64,000 bases of DNA from Rhodococcus sp. RD6.2 (GCF_001040705.1 NZ_CVQP01000009.1:230139-294138); one strand, 5' to 3'. Positions 17,678 through 28,163 are shown, numbered from the stretch's first letter. Notes: generated by a model not told the origin, from the letters alone. Program-made: numbers and translations.

Positions 17678-18277
17678 CTACTTGCGGCCGCTGCCCAGCA
17701 GGCCTCCGAGGAGGTCGCCGATACCGCCGGAACCGCCGGTCCCGCCGCCGCCCAGGATGCCGCCGAGGAGATCCCCGAGGCCGCCGCCCGCGCCTGCCGA
17801 TTTTCCGCCGAGCAGGCCGCCGAGGAGATCGCCGATACCGCCACCCGATGCGGAGGTCGCCTGCCCCTGCGCCCCACCGCCGAGTTGCTTGGCGACGAAC
17901 GTGAGCACCAGCGGTGCCAGCATCGGCAGGAGCTTGCTCATCAGGGAAGTGCCGCCTGCCCCACCGATGCCGCCGAGGGTGCTGACCACCTGGTCCGTGT
18001 TGTCGCCGAACACGTGACCGACGATCTTCTCCCCGTCGGTCGCGTCCACCTGGTCGATGTCGACTCCCCCCTCGAGCAGGGAACTGCCCTGGTGCTGTGC
18101 GAGAGCACTCTCGAGGGATGCGGCTCCGCCGCTGTCCTGCGCGTTGGCTTCGAGGCCACCCAGGAGTGTCGGGACGGCCGACCTCACTGCCGTTTCCGCG
18201 GTGGCTTCGTCGACCCCGAGTCGGGCTGCAATCTGGGAGATGGGAATCTGTGCGAGGAGTTCGTCTACGGCGGACAT
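17678..18277 (-). CDS. DUF937 family protein with Gly-Leu repeats
   Basis: A 199-residue protein. The N-terminal helical domain (1-100; SAVDELLAQIPISQIAARLG) is typical of DUF937 proteins, and GEKIVGHVFGDNTDQVVSTL follows. The C terminus carries three copies of a GIGDLLGGLLGG-like unit separated by Gly/Ser-rich linkers (about 147-196). Function is unknown; related YidB-like proteins are said to self-associate. A much longer open frame runs upstream on this strand but is spurious. No operon partner is evident. Confidence 0.75.
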   Translation of the reverse strand: MSAVDELLAQIPISQIAARLGVDEATAETAVRSAVPTLLGGLEANAQDSGGAASLESALAQHQGSSLLEGGVDIDQVDATDGEKIVGHVFGDNTDQVVSTLGGIGGAGGTSLMSKLLPMLAPLVLTFVAKQLGGGAQGQATSASGGGIGDLLGGLLGGKSAGAGGGLGDLLGGILGGGGTGGSGGIGDLLGGLLGSGRK

Positions 18278-18372
18278 GGTGCTCGCTTTCTGTTCAGGTC
18301 TGCGTCGCTGCAAGCCATTCCGGACAGTATCGGCCCGCTGGGGCGCCGTTCGCGCGTCGACGCGCTCGGCCG

Positions 18373-19266
18373 TCACCCTGGCGACCGGTCGTGCTGTGCG
18401 ACGAAGTCGCGGAATCTGAGGGCCGGAGCAGTGAGCGGGCGGCTCAGCGCCCACACCATCCCCACTTCTCGAACGGCGTCCCCGCCGCGGATCGGCACGA
18501 CGACCACGCCTGCTGCCTCGGGGTCGGCTTCCCGGATGGGCACCAGCGCGACCCCGAGTCCCGCGGAGACCAGGCCCGTCGCGGTGGCGAGCTCGCTCGA
18601 CTCGAACACGATTCGAGGGGCGAAGCCGGCACGTTCGGCGGCCTCGTCGAGGAGACGCCGCATGCCGTAGTTGGGGTGCATCGCGATGAACGGTTCGCCT
18701 GCTGCGTCGCGGAGGTCGATCTCGGGGCGGTCTGCGAGAGGGTGCCCGGTCGGGACGGCGAGGGCGAGTTGCTGGCGGTCGAGCAGCAGCCAGCCGAGCC
18801 CCTCCGCGCGTGGCCGCGGCGAGACCGCGGCAAGGTCGCTGTGTCCCGCGAGGATCCGGTCGGCGAGATGGCCGGCGGCGTCCTGGTGCAGGGCGAACCG
18901 CACCCGCGGTGCCGTGCGGTGGAAGTCGCGGATCAGTGCCGGTACCAGCCAGGAGCCGAGGGAGTGAAGGAAGTCGAGTCGGACGGTGCCGTCCGTCGCG
19001 CTCGTCAGCTCCGCGATGCGGGATTCGGCGGCGTCGAGTTCGTCGAGGGCGCGCCGGGCGTGTTCGTAGAGGAGTGCGCCGTGCGCGTTGAGTGTGAGTC
19101 GACGGCCGTACCTGTCGAACAGGTCGACACCGATGCTCTGTTCGAGGGTCGCGAGGCGACGCGAGAGGGTGGGCTGGGCGATGCCCAGGATGTCCGCGGC
19201 CGCCGTCACCTGTCCCTCCTCGGCGAGGGTGACGAACCAGCGGAGCCCGATGCTGAGCATATGCAT
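18373..19266 (-). CDS. LysR-family transcriptional regulator
   Basis: A 297-residue LysR regulator: N-terminal winged helix (GQVTAAADILGIAQPTLSRRLATLE, about 18-42), then a substrate-binding domain with the usual PTGHPLA and ELATATGLVSAGLGVALVP segments. It is divergent from the MFS exporter at 19343, and a palindrome lies in the 76-base gap, so it probably controls that exporter in response to its substrate. Confidence 0.9.
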   Translation of the reverse strand: MHMLSIGLRWFVTLAEEGQVTAAADILGIAQPTLSRRLATLEQSIGVDLFDRYGRRLTLNAHGALLYEHARRALDELDAAESRIAELTSATDGTVRLDFLHSLGSWLVPALIRDFHRTAPRVRFALHQDAAGHLADRILAGHSDLAAVSPRPRAEGLGWLLLDRQQLALAVPTGHPLADRPEIDLRDAAGEPFIAMHPNYGMRRLLDEAAERAGFAPRIVFESSELATATGLVSAGLGVALVPIREADPEAAGVVVVPIRGGDAVREVGMVWALSRPLTAPALRFRDFVAQHDRSPG

Positions 19267-19275
19267 TTTCTACAT

Positions 19276-19293
19276 GAGAAACGCGAGTTTCTC
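19276..19293. promoter_or_regulatory. Inverted repeat in the LysR/MFS intergenic region
   Basis: GAGAAAC-GCGA-GTTTCTC is a perfect 7-4-7 inverted repeat, 10 bases upstream of the LysR start and 50 upstream of the MFS start. This is the usual placement of a LysR recognition site. Confidence 0.65.
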
Positions 19294-19342
19294 GCATTTT
19301 ACTGATGAGTGGATGCGGATCAGGATGGGGCCCGGAGGTTCC

Positions 19343-20593
19343 ATGACGCTCGTCAACCACATCGCTGCTCGGCCCGACACGGATCATGCGCGAACGGCTG
19401 CGCATCGCGGGCCGGCGTACCGCCGCGGCACACCCGGCTACACCCGTATCACCGTGGCCCTGTTCGCCGCAGGTCTCGCCGCTTTCATCTCGATGTACTC
19501 GGCGCAGGCACTGCTTCCTGCGCTGGCCGACGACTTCGGGGTCGGGCCCGCCTCGGCGGCGTTGACGGTGTCCGTCACCACCGGAGTCCTGGCACTGGTG
19601 ATCGTGCCCGCCAGCGCACTGTCCGAGCGCTTCGGGCGGACTCGGGTGATGGCCGTCTCGGCCGTCACGTCGTGCGCGATCGGTCTGCTCTTGCCGCTCA
19701 GCCCGACGTTCGAGGTCCTGATCGCCGGGCGGGCGCTGCAGGGCGCCACGCTCGCGGGAATCCCCGCCGTCGCGATGGCATATCTCGCGGAGGAGGTGCA
19801 CGGCGGCGACCTCGGCGCCGCGATGGGGCGGTACGTCGCGGGCACCACCATCGGAGGACTGCTCGGCCGGATGATCCCCACCACCCTGCTCGACCTCACC
19901 ACCTGGCGGTGGGCGATGCAGGCGGCGGCGATCGCGGCGCTGCTGTTCGCGGTCGTGATGATGCGAGTGATGCCCGCGTCTCGGCGTTTCCGGCCGCAGC
20001 CGGTCGGCCTTCGGGTTGTGGCGTCGAACCTCGCCGAACACCTCCGTGACCCGCGACTGCGAATCCTGTTCGTACTCGGCTTCATCCTCATGGGTGGGTT
20101 CGTCTCCGCCTACAACTTCCTCGGCTTCCGCCTGCTCGGCGAGCCGTTCGCCCTGCCGTCGTCCGTCGTCGGGTTGGTCTTCCTCATCTATCTCGCGGGG
20201 ACGGTGACGTCGTCTGCCGCGGGACGCCTCGCGGACCGGCTCGGCAGGCGCTGGGTGCTGCTCGCGGGGTTGGGGTGCAGTGCAGCGGGAATGGCGTGCA
20301 CGCTCGTGGACTCGCTCGCGTGGGTGCTGGCCGGGATGGTGCTGTTCACCGCGGGATTCTTCGCGGCGCACTCGGTTGCGAGCGGATGGGTCGGGCTCCT
20401 CGCGACCCGCCGCCGCGCGGAGGCGTCCGCGCTGTACCTCTGCGCCTACTACCTGGGGTCGAGCCTCGCGGGGGCAGGCGCGGGCATCGCGTACGGGGCG
20501 GGCGGCTGGCCCGGAACGGTCGCCTGTATCGGGGCGCTGCTAGCGATCGGCGTGCTGCTCGCGTCGAGGCTGGCGGTGCTCACTCGTCGGTAG
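19343..20593 (+). CDS. MFS transporter (YnfM-like, 12 spans)
   Basis: A 416-residue major facilitator with 12 spans. The motif-A loop between spans 2 and 3 is LSERFGRTRVM (about 97), and its repeat in the second half is GRLADRLGRRW (about 294). The ARATLAGI-like segment reads LQGATLAGIPAVAM. GGAGG lies 5 bases before the ATG. The pairing with a divergent LysR is typical of small-molecule exporters; the substrate is unknown. Confidence 0.88.
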   Translation: MTLVNHIAARPDTDHARTAAHRGPAYRRGTPGYTRITVALFAAGLAAFISMYSAQALLPALADDFGVGPASAALTVSVTTGVLALVIVPASALSERFGRTRVMAVSAVTSCAIGLLLPLSPTFEVLIAGRALQGATLAGIPAVAMAYLAEEVHGGDLGAAMGRYVAGTTIGGLLGRMIPTTLLDLTTWRWAMQAAAIAALLFAVVMMRVMPASRRFRPQPVGLRVVASNLAEHLRDPRLRILFVLGFILMGGFVSAYNFLGFRLLGEPFALPSSVVGLVFLIYLAGTVTSSAAGRLADRLGRRWVLLAGLGCSAAGMACTLVDSLAWVLAGMVLFTAGFFAAHSVASGWVGLLATRRRAEASALYLCAYYLGSSLAGAGAGIAYGAGGWPGTVACIGALLAIGVLLASRLAVLTRR

Positions 20594-20617
20594 CGGGCGA
20601 TCCTGCTCGTGCGCCGG

Positions 20618-21040
20618 TCAGCGGCGGTGCTGGGGGGCGACCTGGTCGTCGTCCCGGTTCATCATCAGCCCGAGGACGCCGGCGGCGGCGACGATCACGC
20701 CCGATGCCACGGCAACTACGGCCGCGGTGGTGGTTCCCGACGGGAACGCCATGACCAGCGGGGTCAGCAGGAGTGCCGCTCCCAGGACGACCAGCCCCCA
20801 GTGGCTGGTTCGAGACTCCGTCGTCATGGCCCAGAGTCCGGCCGAGTAGGCAACCATGCCGAGGATGAGAATGGTGGCGGTGATCTGTTCGTCGCCCTGA
20901 ACGGGCACCCATAGGCTGAGCAGGACCAGGGCCACGCCCGTCGCCACGACCAGGAAGTCCCGACGGACCTCGCGCACATGTGACGGATCTCGGGCATCCG
21001 CGTAGTTGGCGGAATTCGCGTCGGCGGCGTTCACGGTCAT
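20618..21040 (-). CDS. Four-span membrane protein, possibly SPW-repeat type
   Basis: A 140-residue protein with a 28-residue polar N terminus and four hydrophobic segments (about 28-46, 51-72, 80-100, 106-126). The arrangement and the LLSLWVPV and SHWGLVVLG segments resemble SPW-repeat membrane proteins, but the match is loose. AGGAGG precedes the ATG at 21040. It may share a transcript with the unknown gene upstream at 21167-21529. No function can be named. Confidence 0.7.
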   Translation of the reverse strand: MTVNAADANSANYADARDPSHVREVRRDFLVVATGVALVLLSLWVPVQGDEQITATILILGMVAYSAGLWAMTTESRTSHWGLVVLGAALLLTPLVMAFPSGTTTAAVVAVASGVIVAAAGVLGLMMNRDDDQVAPQHRR

Positions 21041-21166
21041 GACGGCCTCCTGGGATAGATCCTCAGGAGTCCATTCTGATCCCGTGGTGAACGTGGTGTC
21101 GACCTGCTTTACCGGATCGTGCACCACTCGCGACACAGTCGGCGCGACGGGCGCTGCCTGCAGTCG

Positions 21167-21529
21167 TCAGGCGGGTGTGGATCGCAGCAGGGTGAGGGTG
21201 CGCTGGATTCCTGCCCGTACCTGGTCGGTCGTCGGGGCGGCGAGGTTGGCGGCGAGATACCCGCGACAGAGGTCCTCGACGGTGTCGAAACCGCCCGGCA
21301 GTCCGACGGGGCTGTTGACAATCCTGCGGACCAGCCGGCCGAGGCCTGCGGCCTGGGCGTTCGTGAGCGGAGAAGTCGTCGTGTTCTCGAGGGTGCGGAA
21401 GGTGGTGTGACCGAGGTCGGCATCGGTGGAACGGATGGCCGCGGACTCGACGATACGTTCGCCTGGGCATGCACAGGACCGTCGTGCCGAGCGTAGGGTC
21501 GACTGCTTAGTGACGTGGGGAATGGTCAT
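21167..21529 (-). CDS. Unknown small protein
   Basis: About 120 residues, soluble, with an Arg/Ser/Cys-rich front and a helical C-terminal half (AAGLGRLVRRIVNSPVGLPG, then TVEDLCRGYLAANLA). I do not recognise it. Codon usage and GC pattern fit coding on this strand. The start is uncertain: ATG at 21529, or GTG two codons earlier. It may be co-transcribed with the four-span protein 126 bases downstream. Confidence 0.5.
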   Translation of the reverse strand: MTIPHVTKQSTLRSARRSCACPGERIVESAAIRSTDADLGHTTFRTLENTTTSPLTNAQAAGLGRLVRRIVNSPVGLPGGFDTVEDLCRGYLAANLAAPTTDQVRAGIQRTLTLLRSTPA

Positions 21530-21878
21530 CTCCACTCACCGCCTTTCGGGCCTCGTTGAACAAGCTCGTGCGTTGCGCGTAAACCGAGGTCGACCACGAA
21601 AGTTGTTGATTTGTAGTCGAGTTGGCCGTTTTACTTCGTTGCTGCCTCATTAGTGGTATCAGACCACTCGCCCAACCGATATCCCTGGAGTGGGATTTGA
21701 GGAAAGCGTTACCCAGTCGAGTCCGACGGATCGGCCGTCCGATGCGCAAAAGGAAGGCGCTGAATCTCTCGAAAACCGCTGCATATCAGGTTGTTTCGGA
21801 ATCGCGTGAAACGCGATCCTGGCTGACTGCGGGAGGGTTGGAGGTGATGATCACCACATCGTTCGGCAAACGGAGGGC
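21530..21878. other. Lower-GC intergenic region with two perfect palindromes
   Basis: No convincing gene is present. The stretch is visibly less GC-rich than its surroundings and holds two perfect inverted repeats: AGTGGT-ATCAG-ACCACT at 21652-21668 and ATCGCGT-GAA-ACGCGAT at 21801-21817. It could contain promoters for the minus-strand genes or a small RNA; nothing more can be supported. Confidence 0.4.
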
Positions 21879-21912
21879 AAACAAAAGCCCCATCGGGTGA
21901 ACCCGATGGGGC
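21879..21912 (-). terminator. Rho-independent terminator after tRNA-Lys
   Basis: On the minus strand GCCCCATCGGG pairs with CCCGATGGGGC around a 4-base loop, followed by TTTTGTTT, immediately downstream of tRNA-Lys. Confidence 0.85.
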
Positions 21913-21914
21913 GG

Positions 21915-21990
21915 TGGTGCCCCCTCTCGGGCTCGAACCGAGGACCTGCGGATTAAAAGTCCGTAGCTCTACCAACTGAGCTAAAGGGGC
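21915..21990 (-). tRNA. tRNA-Lys (TTT)
   Basis: A 76-base cloverleaf: acceptor GCCCCTT/AGGGGGC, D-arm AGCTCAGTTGGTAGAGC, anticodon loop with TTT, T-arm GGTTCGAGCCC, and an encoded CCA end (21915-21917). Confidence 0.95.
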
Positions 21991-22130
21991 AGTGGTGCAG
22001 GAGTCTAATGTGCCCGGGGCGGCTGCGACCACGGGACCCCCACCCGCCGCGCCGCGCCGCGCACGGTCGCAGTTGCCTGCGATTGTGGGTTCGCCGGGTC
22101 AGGATTGGTGGGCGGCGATCTGGAGGTGCG

Positions 22131-23153
22131 ATGGACACGGTGGGCGCGGCGGGTGTGCACGTGTCGTGCGCGATCCGCAATCGGCTCTACGTCGACGGGA
22201 AGCTGGTGGGCAGCGACCTGCCGCTGGAGGAGCTCGCGTCGCATCGCTCGCAGGAGAACGCGCTCATCTGGGTGGACCTGCTCGCGCCGTCGGTCGCCGA
22301 CATCGTCGCGTTGTCGCCGTTGATCGGGGGAGAGGTGACATTGCATCCGCTCGCAATCGAGGGTGTGCTCTCCGGACGTCAGCGTCCGCGTCTGGTCCGG
22401 TTTCGCGATCACAGTCTGCTGCACGCACGCGCGGTGCGCTACGACGCCGCGATGGACCGTCTCGACGGCACCGATCTGTCGGTCTTCGTCCTCGTCCGCG
22501 CGCTGATCACCGTTCGCGGTGACGACCGGTTTGCGCTCGAGCCTGTCCTGGAGGAGTGGGACGACAACGCGGATCTGCTGTCGCACGGTGTCGGCTTCCT
22601 GTTGCACACGGTGCTGGACGAGTTGGTCGACGGATTCTTCGAGGTGATCGACACTCTCGACGATCGGATCCAGTCGCTCGAGGACGATCTGCTTCTCGGT
22701 GCTGGTCCGAAGAACGCGGTGCAGCTTCGCAGTTTCGTGTTGAGGAAGGCGGTCGCGCATCTCGGTCGGGCGGTGTTGCCGATGAACGAGGCGTTCAGTG
22801 CCCTGCTGCGTCAGGGTTCGCACGTCGTTTCGGGCGACCTGGTGCCGTACTACCAGGACGTCTACGACCACACCCTGCGGGCGACCGAGCGGATCGACGG
22901 CATGCGGGACACCATCGAGTCGATTCTCGCGACACACCTTGCCATGCAAGGTAATTCTCTCAACGAGACCATGAAGAAGTTGACGGCGTGGGCTGCCATC
23001 ATCGCGATTCCGACGGGCGTGACCGGGTATTTCGGGCAGAACGTCCCGTTTCCCGGATTCGGGATCCCCGCGGGGTTCTGGTTCAGTCTGGTGCTGCTCC
23101 TCGGGCTCGGATTCGGCCTGTACTGGAGCTTCAAGAGGCGCGACTGGCTCTGA
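22131..23153 (+). CDS. CorA-family divalent cation transporter with GQN in place of GMN
   Basis: A 340-residue CorA/ZntB-type protein: a large N-terminal cytoplasmic domain, the long stalk helix (about 215-285; NSLNETMKKLTAWAAI), and two C-terminal spans (about 285-305 and 316-333). The signature loop between them reads YFGQNVPFPG, so the canonical Gly-Met-Asn is Gly-Gln-Asn. That changes the pore entrance and may alter ion selectivity. GGAGGTGCG precedes the ATG. It is divergent from tRNA-Lys and ends at a strong hairpin. Confidence 0.88.
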   Translation: MDTVGAAGVHVSCAIRNRLYVDGKLVGSDLPLEELASHRSQENALIWVDLLAPSVADIVALSPLIGGEVTLHPLAIEGVLSGRQRPRLVRFRDHSLLHARAVRYDAAMDRLDGTDLSVFVLVRALITVRGDDRFALEPVLEEWDDNADLLSHGVGFLLHTVLDELVDGFFEVIDTLDDRIQSLEDDLLLGAGPKNAVQLRSFVLRKAVAHLGRAVLPMNEAFSALLRQGSHVVSGDLVPYYQDVYDHTLRATERIDGMRDTIESILATHLAMQGNSLNETMKKLTAWAAIIAIPTGVTGYFGQNVPFPGFGIPAGFWFSLVLLLGLGFGLYWSFKRRDWL

Positions 23154-23167
23154 GGTTCGTGAAGAGT

Positions 23168-23205
23168 GAACTCGGGTGCGCACCCCCTGCGGCGCACCCG
23201 AGTTC
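23168..23205 (+). terminator. Terminator after the CorA-like gene
   Basis: A 14-bp perfect stem (GAACTCGGGTGCGC with GCGCACCCGAGTTC) and a 10-base loop start 14 bases after the stop codon. Confidence 0.7.
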
Positions 23206-23401
23206 CGGAAAGCGTACCACTTGGTGTGTTCTGCCCGTGGGTGACGCAACCTTACTCCCGGGTAAGAACTCTAACATTCCGAACCTCGGCGAGCATGCGC
23301 ACAATTTCGGGTCCTGCGGGGTTAGTGTTGATCGAGGTCTTCTGTGGCCTGTCGGGGCGGACGGACACGACTTGCAGGTTTCGGAGGCGAGACAAGCTCA
23401 T

Positions 23402-24121
23402 ATGGCACGTCAACAGGAACGCGCACGGCGAACCCGCGCGGCGATTGTCGAGGCAGCCGCTGTTGAGTTCGCGCGCCGCGGTTACGCCGCGGCGTCGGTC
23501 AACACGATCCTCGAAGGTTCGCACGCGACCAAAGGCGCGATGTACTTCCATTTCGAATCGAAGGAAGACCTCGCTCGGGCAGTCTTGGCGGAAGCGCTCG
23601 GTAAGTACACCGAGGCGATCGACCGCTGGAAGCGGGTCGACGCCGACCCCTTTCAGGTGCTGCACGCGATCATCGTCGAACTCTCCGAGCGTTTCGCTAC
23701 GGAGGTCATCGTCCAGGCCGAATTTCGACTGATCATCGAACCCGAGTTCTACTCGGACGTTCGCGCAGGCGGAACGCAGGTCTGGGGGCACACCGCCCAC
23801 GAACTCGTCTTGCGCGCACAGCGCGAGGGTCACCTCCGTCCGGGCGCCGACCCGGCAGTCTTCAGCCGCGTCCTCGGTGCGTGTCTGGCCGGCCAGCGGT
23901 ACATGCTCGACTTGAGCACGGACAGCACGGGACTGACCGACCGGTTCGAGGAGGCCTTCGAGGTTCTGCTCGAGGCCATGGCATCCGAGGAATGGCTTGC
24001 TCGGTGGCATCGGGACGGCTGGCAGGACCTCGCGCCGCTCGCTGCCGCAGCTGCCGAGGCCGCAGCGGCCGGCGAAAACGTCGCAAACGACGCAGAAACG
24101 GGCGGTGACCAGCCGATTTGA
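23402..24121 (+). CDS. TetR-family regulator of gamma-butyrolactone-receptor type
   Basis: A 239-residue TetR protein. The HTH region reads RTRAAIVEAAAVEFARRGYAAASVNTI, followed by GSHATKGAMYFHFESKEDLARAV, close to the ScbR/ArpA gamma-butyrolactone receptors of Streptomyces (TKGALYFHF is their hallmark). The ligand domain has the usual QAEFRLI-type helix, and an Ala/Glu-rich tail follows. No butyrolactone synthase (AfsA type) is adjacent, so the ligand and targets are not indicated. The ATG at 23402 starts at MARQQERARRTR. Confidence 0.85.
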   Translation: MARQQERARRTRAAIVEAAAVEFARRGYAAASVNTILEGSHATKGAMYFHFESKEDLARAVLAEALGKYTEAIDRWKRVDADPFQVLHAIIVELSERFATEVIVQAEFRLIIEPEFYSDVRAGGTQVWGHTAHELVLRAQREGHLRPGADPAVFSRVLGACLAGQRYMLDLSTDSTGLTDRFEEAFEVLLEAMASEEWLARWHRDGWQDLAPLAAAAAEAAAAGENVANDAETGGDQPI

Positions 24122-24202
24122 GTTCTGGGAAAGATGTGTCCTAAGCTATGCGAGCTCCCAACGGAACAGCCGTTGCGGGTACTTGCCGGAGAGATTCGGT
24201 AG

Positions 24203-24275
24203 GCCCCCTTCGTCTAGCGGCCTAGGACGCCGCCCTTTCAAGGCGGTAGCGCGGGTTCGAATCCCGTAGGGGGTA
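24203..24275 (+). tRNA. tRNA-Glu (TTC)
   Basis: A 73-base cloverleaf without encoded CCA: acceptor GCCCCCT/AGGGGGT (G1-U72), anticodon TTC in CCCTTTCAAGG, T-arm GGTTCGAATCC. Confidence 0.95.
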
Positions 24276-24375
24276 CGGATTTGGGAAGTAGCGGGTTCGC
24301 CTGCTAGGTTTCAAACCGAGCGAGACGCGAAAGCGTCTGGCACAAAGAATGTCGCCTGACAACGACATTTAGCAA

Positions 24376-24449
24376 GGCCCTGTGGCGCAGTTGGTTAGCG
24401 CGCCGCCCTGTCACGGCGGAGGTCGCGGGTTCGAGTCCCGTCAGGGTCG
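24376..24449 (+). tRNA. tRNA-Asp (GTC)
   Basis: A 74-base cloverleaf: acceptor GGCCCTG/CAGGGTC, D-loop GTTGGTTAGCG, anticodon GTC in CCTGTCACGG, discriminator G as expected for Asp. Confidence 0.95.
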
Positions 24450-24509
24450 CTCTTGTGTGTGAGAGTGACGTGTCACACCGAGCGAAGGCATCCGGTCCGG
24501 GTGCCGCCC

Positions 24510-24586
24510 GGCCAGGTAGCTCAGTTGGTACGAGCGTCCGCCTGAAAAGCGGAAGGTCGCCGGTTCGATCCCGGCCCTGGCCACCA
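24510..24586 (+). tRNA. tRNA-Phe (GAA)
   Basis: A 77-base cloverleaf including encoded CCA: acceptor GGCCAGG/CCTGGCC, anticodon GAA in CCTGAAAAGC, T-arm GGTTCGATCCC. It closes a Glu-Asp-Phe tRNA cluster. Confidence 0.95.
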
Positions 24587-24597
24587 CAATGCTGTCG

Positions 24598-24634
24598 AAA
24601 CCCCTTCTCCGTCGAGAAGGGGTTTTCGCTTTTC
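24598..24634 (+). terminator. Rho-independent terminator after the tRNA cluster
   Basis: AAACCCCTTCTC pairs with GAGAAGGGGTTT around CGTC and runs into a T-rich tail (TCGCTTTT). Confidence 0.85.
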
Positions 24635-24644
24635 TCGGGCATCG

Positions 24645-25367
24645 TCAGTCCGACGGCACCCGATCCTGCGCCAGTCGATCCGTGAGGCGCCGAACCTCGT
24701 GCCGCAACTCCTCGATCTGGTGAGCCGTGGCAGCCTGCTTCGCCTTGTCCTCCTCCGCGACCTGCTCGACGATCCACGAGGCGATGGTGGCGGTCACCAC
24801 ACCGATGAGGCTGATCCCGCCGATCATCAGGGCGGCCGCGATCAAACGGCCCGTCGTCGTCACCGGTGAGTAGTCGCCGTACCCGACGGTCGTCACCGTC
24901 GTCATCGACCACCAGAGGGCTTCGCCGAACGAGTTGACGGTCGAGTCGGGATGGTCGCGCTCCGCTTCGTACATGGCGAGGGACGCAACGTACAGGAGCA
25001 GCGACGAGGTGGAGATCGTGTAGATGAGCACCTTGCCGCGGATCGCGCCGCCGATCGCCCGCTGCATGACGGTGACCATCGCGACAAGGCGAAGCAGGCG
25101 CAGCGGTCGGATCGCGGGCAGCACGACGACGACGAACTCGTGCAGGTGCCGGAAGAACCAGTGCACGCGTCGCTCGGCGAGATACAGACGAGCGACGTAG
25201 TCGATCACGAACAGCAGCCAGGTGCCGGACATCAGTGCCGAACAGACCGCGGCCCAGCCGGCACTGAGGTCGAGCAGCACCTCGCAGCTGTACGCGACGA
25301 GAAAGGCGAATGCGACGACGGCCATCGGCCATTCGGTGCGCCGCTCCCACTGTTCCTGGGAAGTCAT
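24645..25367 (-). CDS. Voltage-gated potassium channel subunit
   Basis: A 240-residue six-span K+ channel. S1-S4 cover about 18-110 with an Arg-bearing S4 (RPLRLLRLVAM), the pore helix and selectivity filter read TTVTTVGYGDYSP (about 165), and S6 follows (about 180-205). A charged coiled coil ends the protein (about 208-240), probably for tetramer assembly. ATG at 25367 has AAGGTG upstream; GTG at 25373 is possible. Transcribed toward the tRNA cluster. Confidence 0.92.
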   Translation of the reverse strand: MTSQEQWERRTEWPMAVVAFAFLVAYSCEVLLDLSAGWAAVCSALMSGTWLLFVIDYVARLYLAERRVHWFFRHLHEFVVVVLPAIRPLRLLRLVAMVTVMQRAIGGAIRGKVLIYTISTSSLLLYVASLAMYEAERDHPDSTVNSFGEALWWSMTTVTTVGYGDYSPVTTTGRLIAAALMIGGISLIGVVTATIASWIVEQVAEEDKAKQAATAHQIEELRHEVRRLTDRLAQDRVPSD

Positions 25368-25383
25368 TGGCACACCTTAATGT

Positions 25384-25419
25384 CCGGCACCCCGCGAGAA
25401 CTGCGTCGCGGGGTGCCGG
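25384..25419 (-). terminator. Terminator hairpin after katG
   Basis: A perfect 14-bp stem (CCGGCACCCCGCGA with TCGCGGGGTGCCGG) with an 8-base loop lies 21 bases after the katG stop. Confidence 0.65.
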
Positions 25420-25439
25420 GGCCGAGGCTTGGGATCAGG

Positions 25440-27674
<2,235 letters not shown>

Positions 27675-27701
27675 TCACAGGTCTCTTCGGTGCTGTCGCG
27701 C

Positions 27702-28148
27702 TCAGGTGCTCGCGGACGAATCTGGTTGTGCGGTGAGGCAATTGGGGCAGGTTCCCCAGAACACCACTTCCGCCTCGTCGAGGTGGAAGCCGTTGGGATC
27801 GGCCGGCGTCAGGCACGGTGCCTCGCCGACCGTGCAGTCGACGTCCGCGATGATCCCGCAGGATCGGCAGACGACGTGGTGGTGGTTGTCCCCGACCCGT
27901 GCCTCGTAGCGTGCGACGAACCCGGCCGGTTGGATGCGCCGGACCAGTCGTGCCGCGGTCAGTGCATGCAGCACGTCGTACACGGCCTGACGGGACACGT
28001 CGGGGAGTTCGAGGCGGACGGACGAAAAGATCGTCTCGGTGTCCGCGTGGGGTAGGGCGTGCACGGCGCCCATCACGGCGACCCGGGGTCGGGTTGCCCG
28101 GAGATCCGCCTCGCGCAGTCGGCCTGCGTAGTCCGGTGTCGGGGACAC
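27702..28148 (-). CDS. furA: FurA, Fur-family regulator of katG
   Basis: A 148-residue Fur protein. The DNA-binding helix is VSRQAVYDVLHALTAARLVRR, the metal sites include the VGDNHHHVVCRSCG segment, and a second Cys pair lies in WGTCPNC. The start VSPTPDYAGRLREADLR with GTG at 28148 matches mycobacterial FurA; longer upstream frames are not supported. It represses the furA-katG operon in the presence of metal and releases it on oxidation. Confidence 0.93.
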   Translation of the reverse strand: MSPTPDYAGRLREADLRATRPRVAVMGAVHALPHADTETIFSSVRLELPDVSRQAVYDVLHALTAARLVRRIQPAGFVARYEARVGDNHHHVVCRSCGIIADVDCTVGEAPCLTPADPNGFHLDEAEVVFWGTCPNCLTAQPDSSAST

Positions 28149-28150
28149 AT

Positions 28151-28163
28151 GGCCAATATGGCC
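28151..28163 (-). promoter_or_regulatory. Candidate FurA operator/promoter element
   Basis: GGCCA-ATA-TGGCC is a short palindrome with an AT core, starting 3 bases upstream of the furA GTG. Mycobacterial FurA binds an AT-rich site at this position. The location fits autoregulation; the exact match is not established. Confidence 0.4.

Noticed and set aside
18278-20371. Long upstream extension of the DUF937 frame on the minus strand
   Set aside because: It is antisense to the LysR/MFS region and has shadow composition (Arg/Asp/His). The real protein begins at 18277.
21622-21900. 92-codon plus-strand frame in the lower-GC region
   Set aside because: It runs into the tRNA-Lys terminator and has no ribosome site; composition does not look coding.
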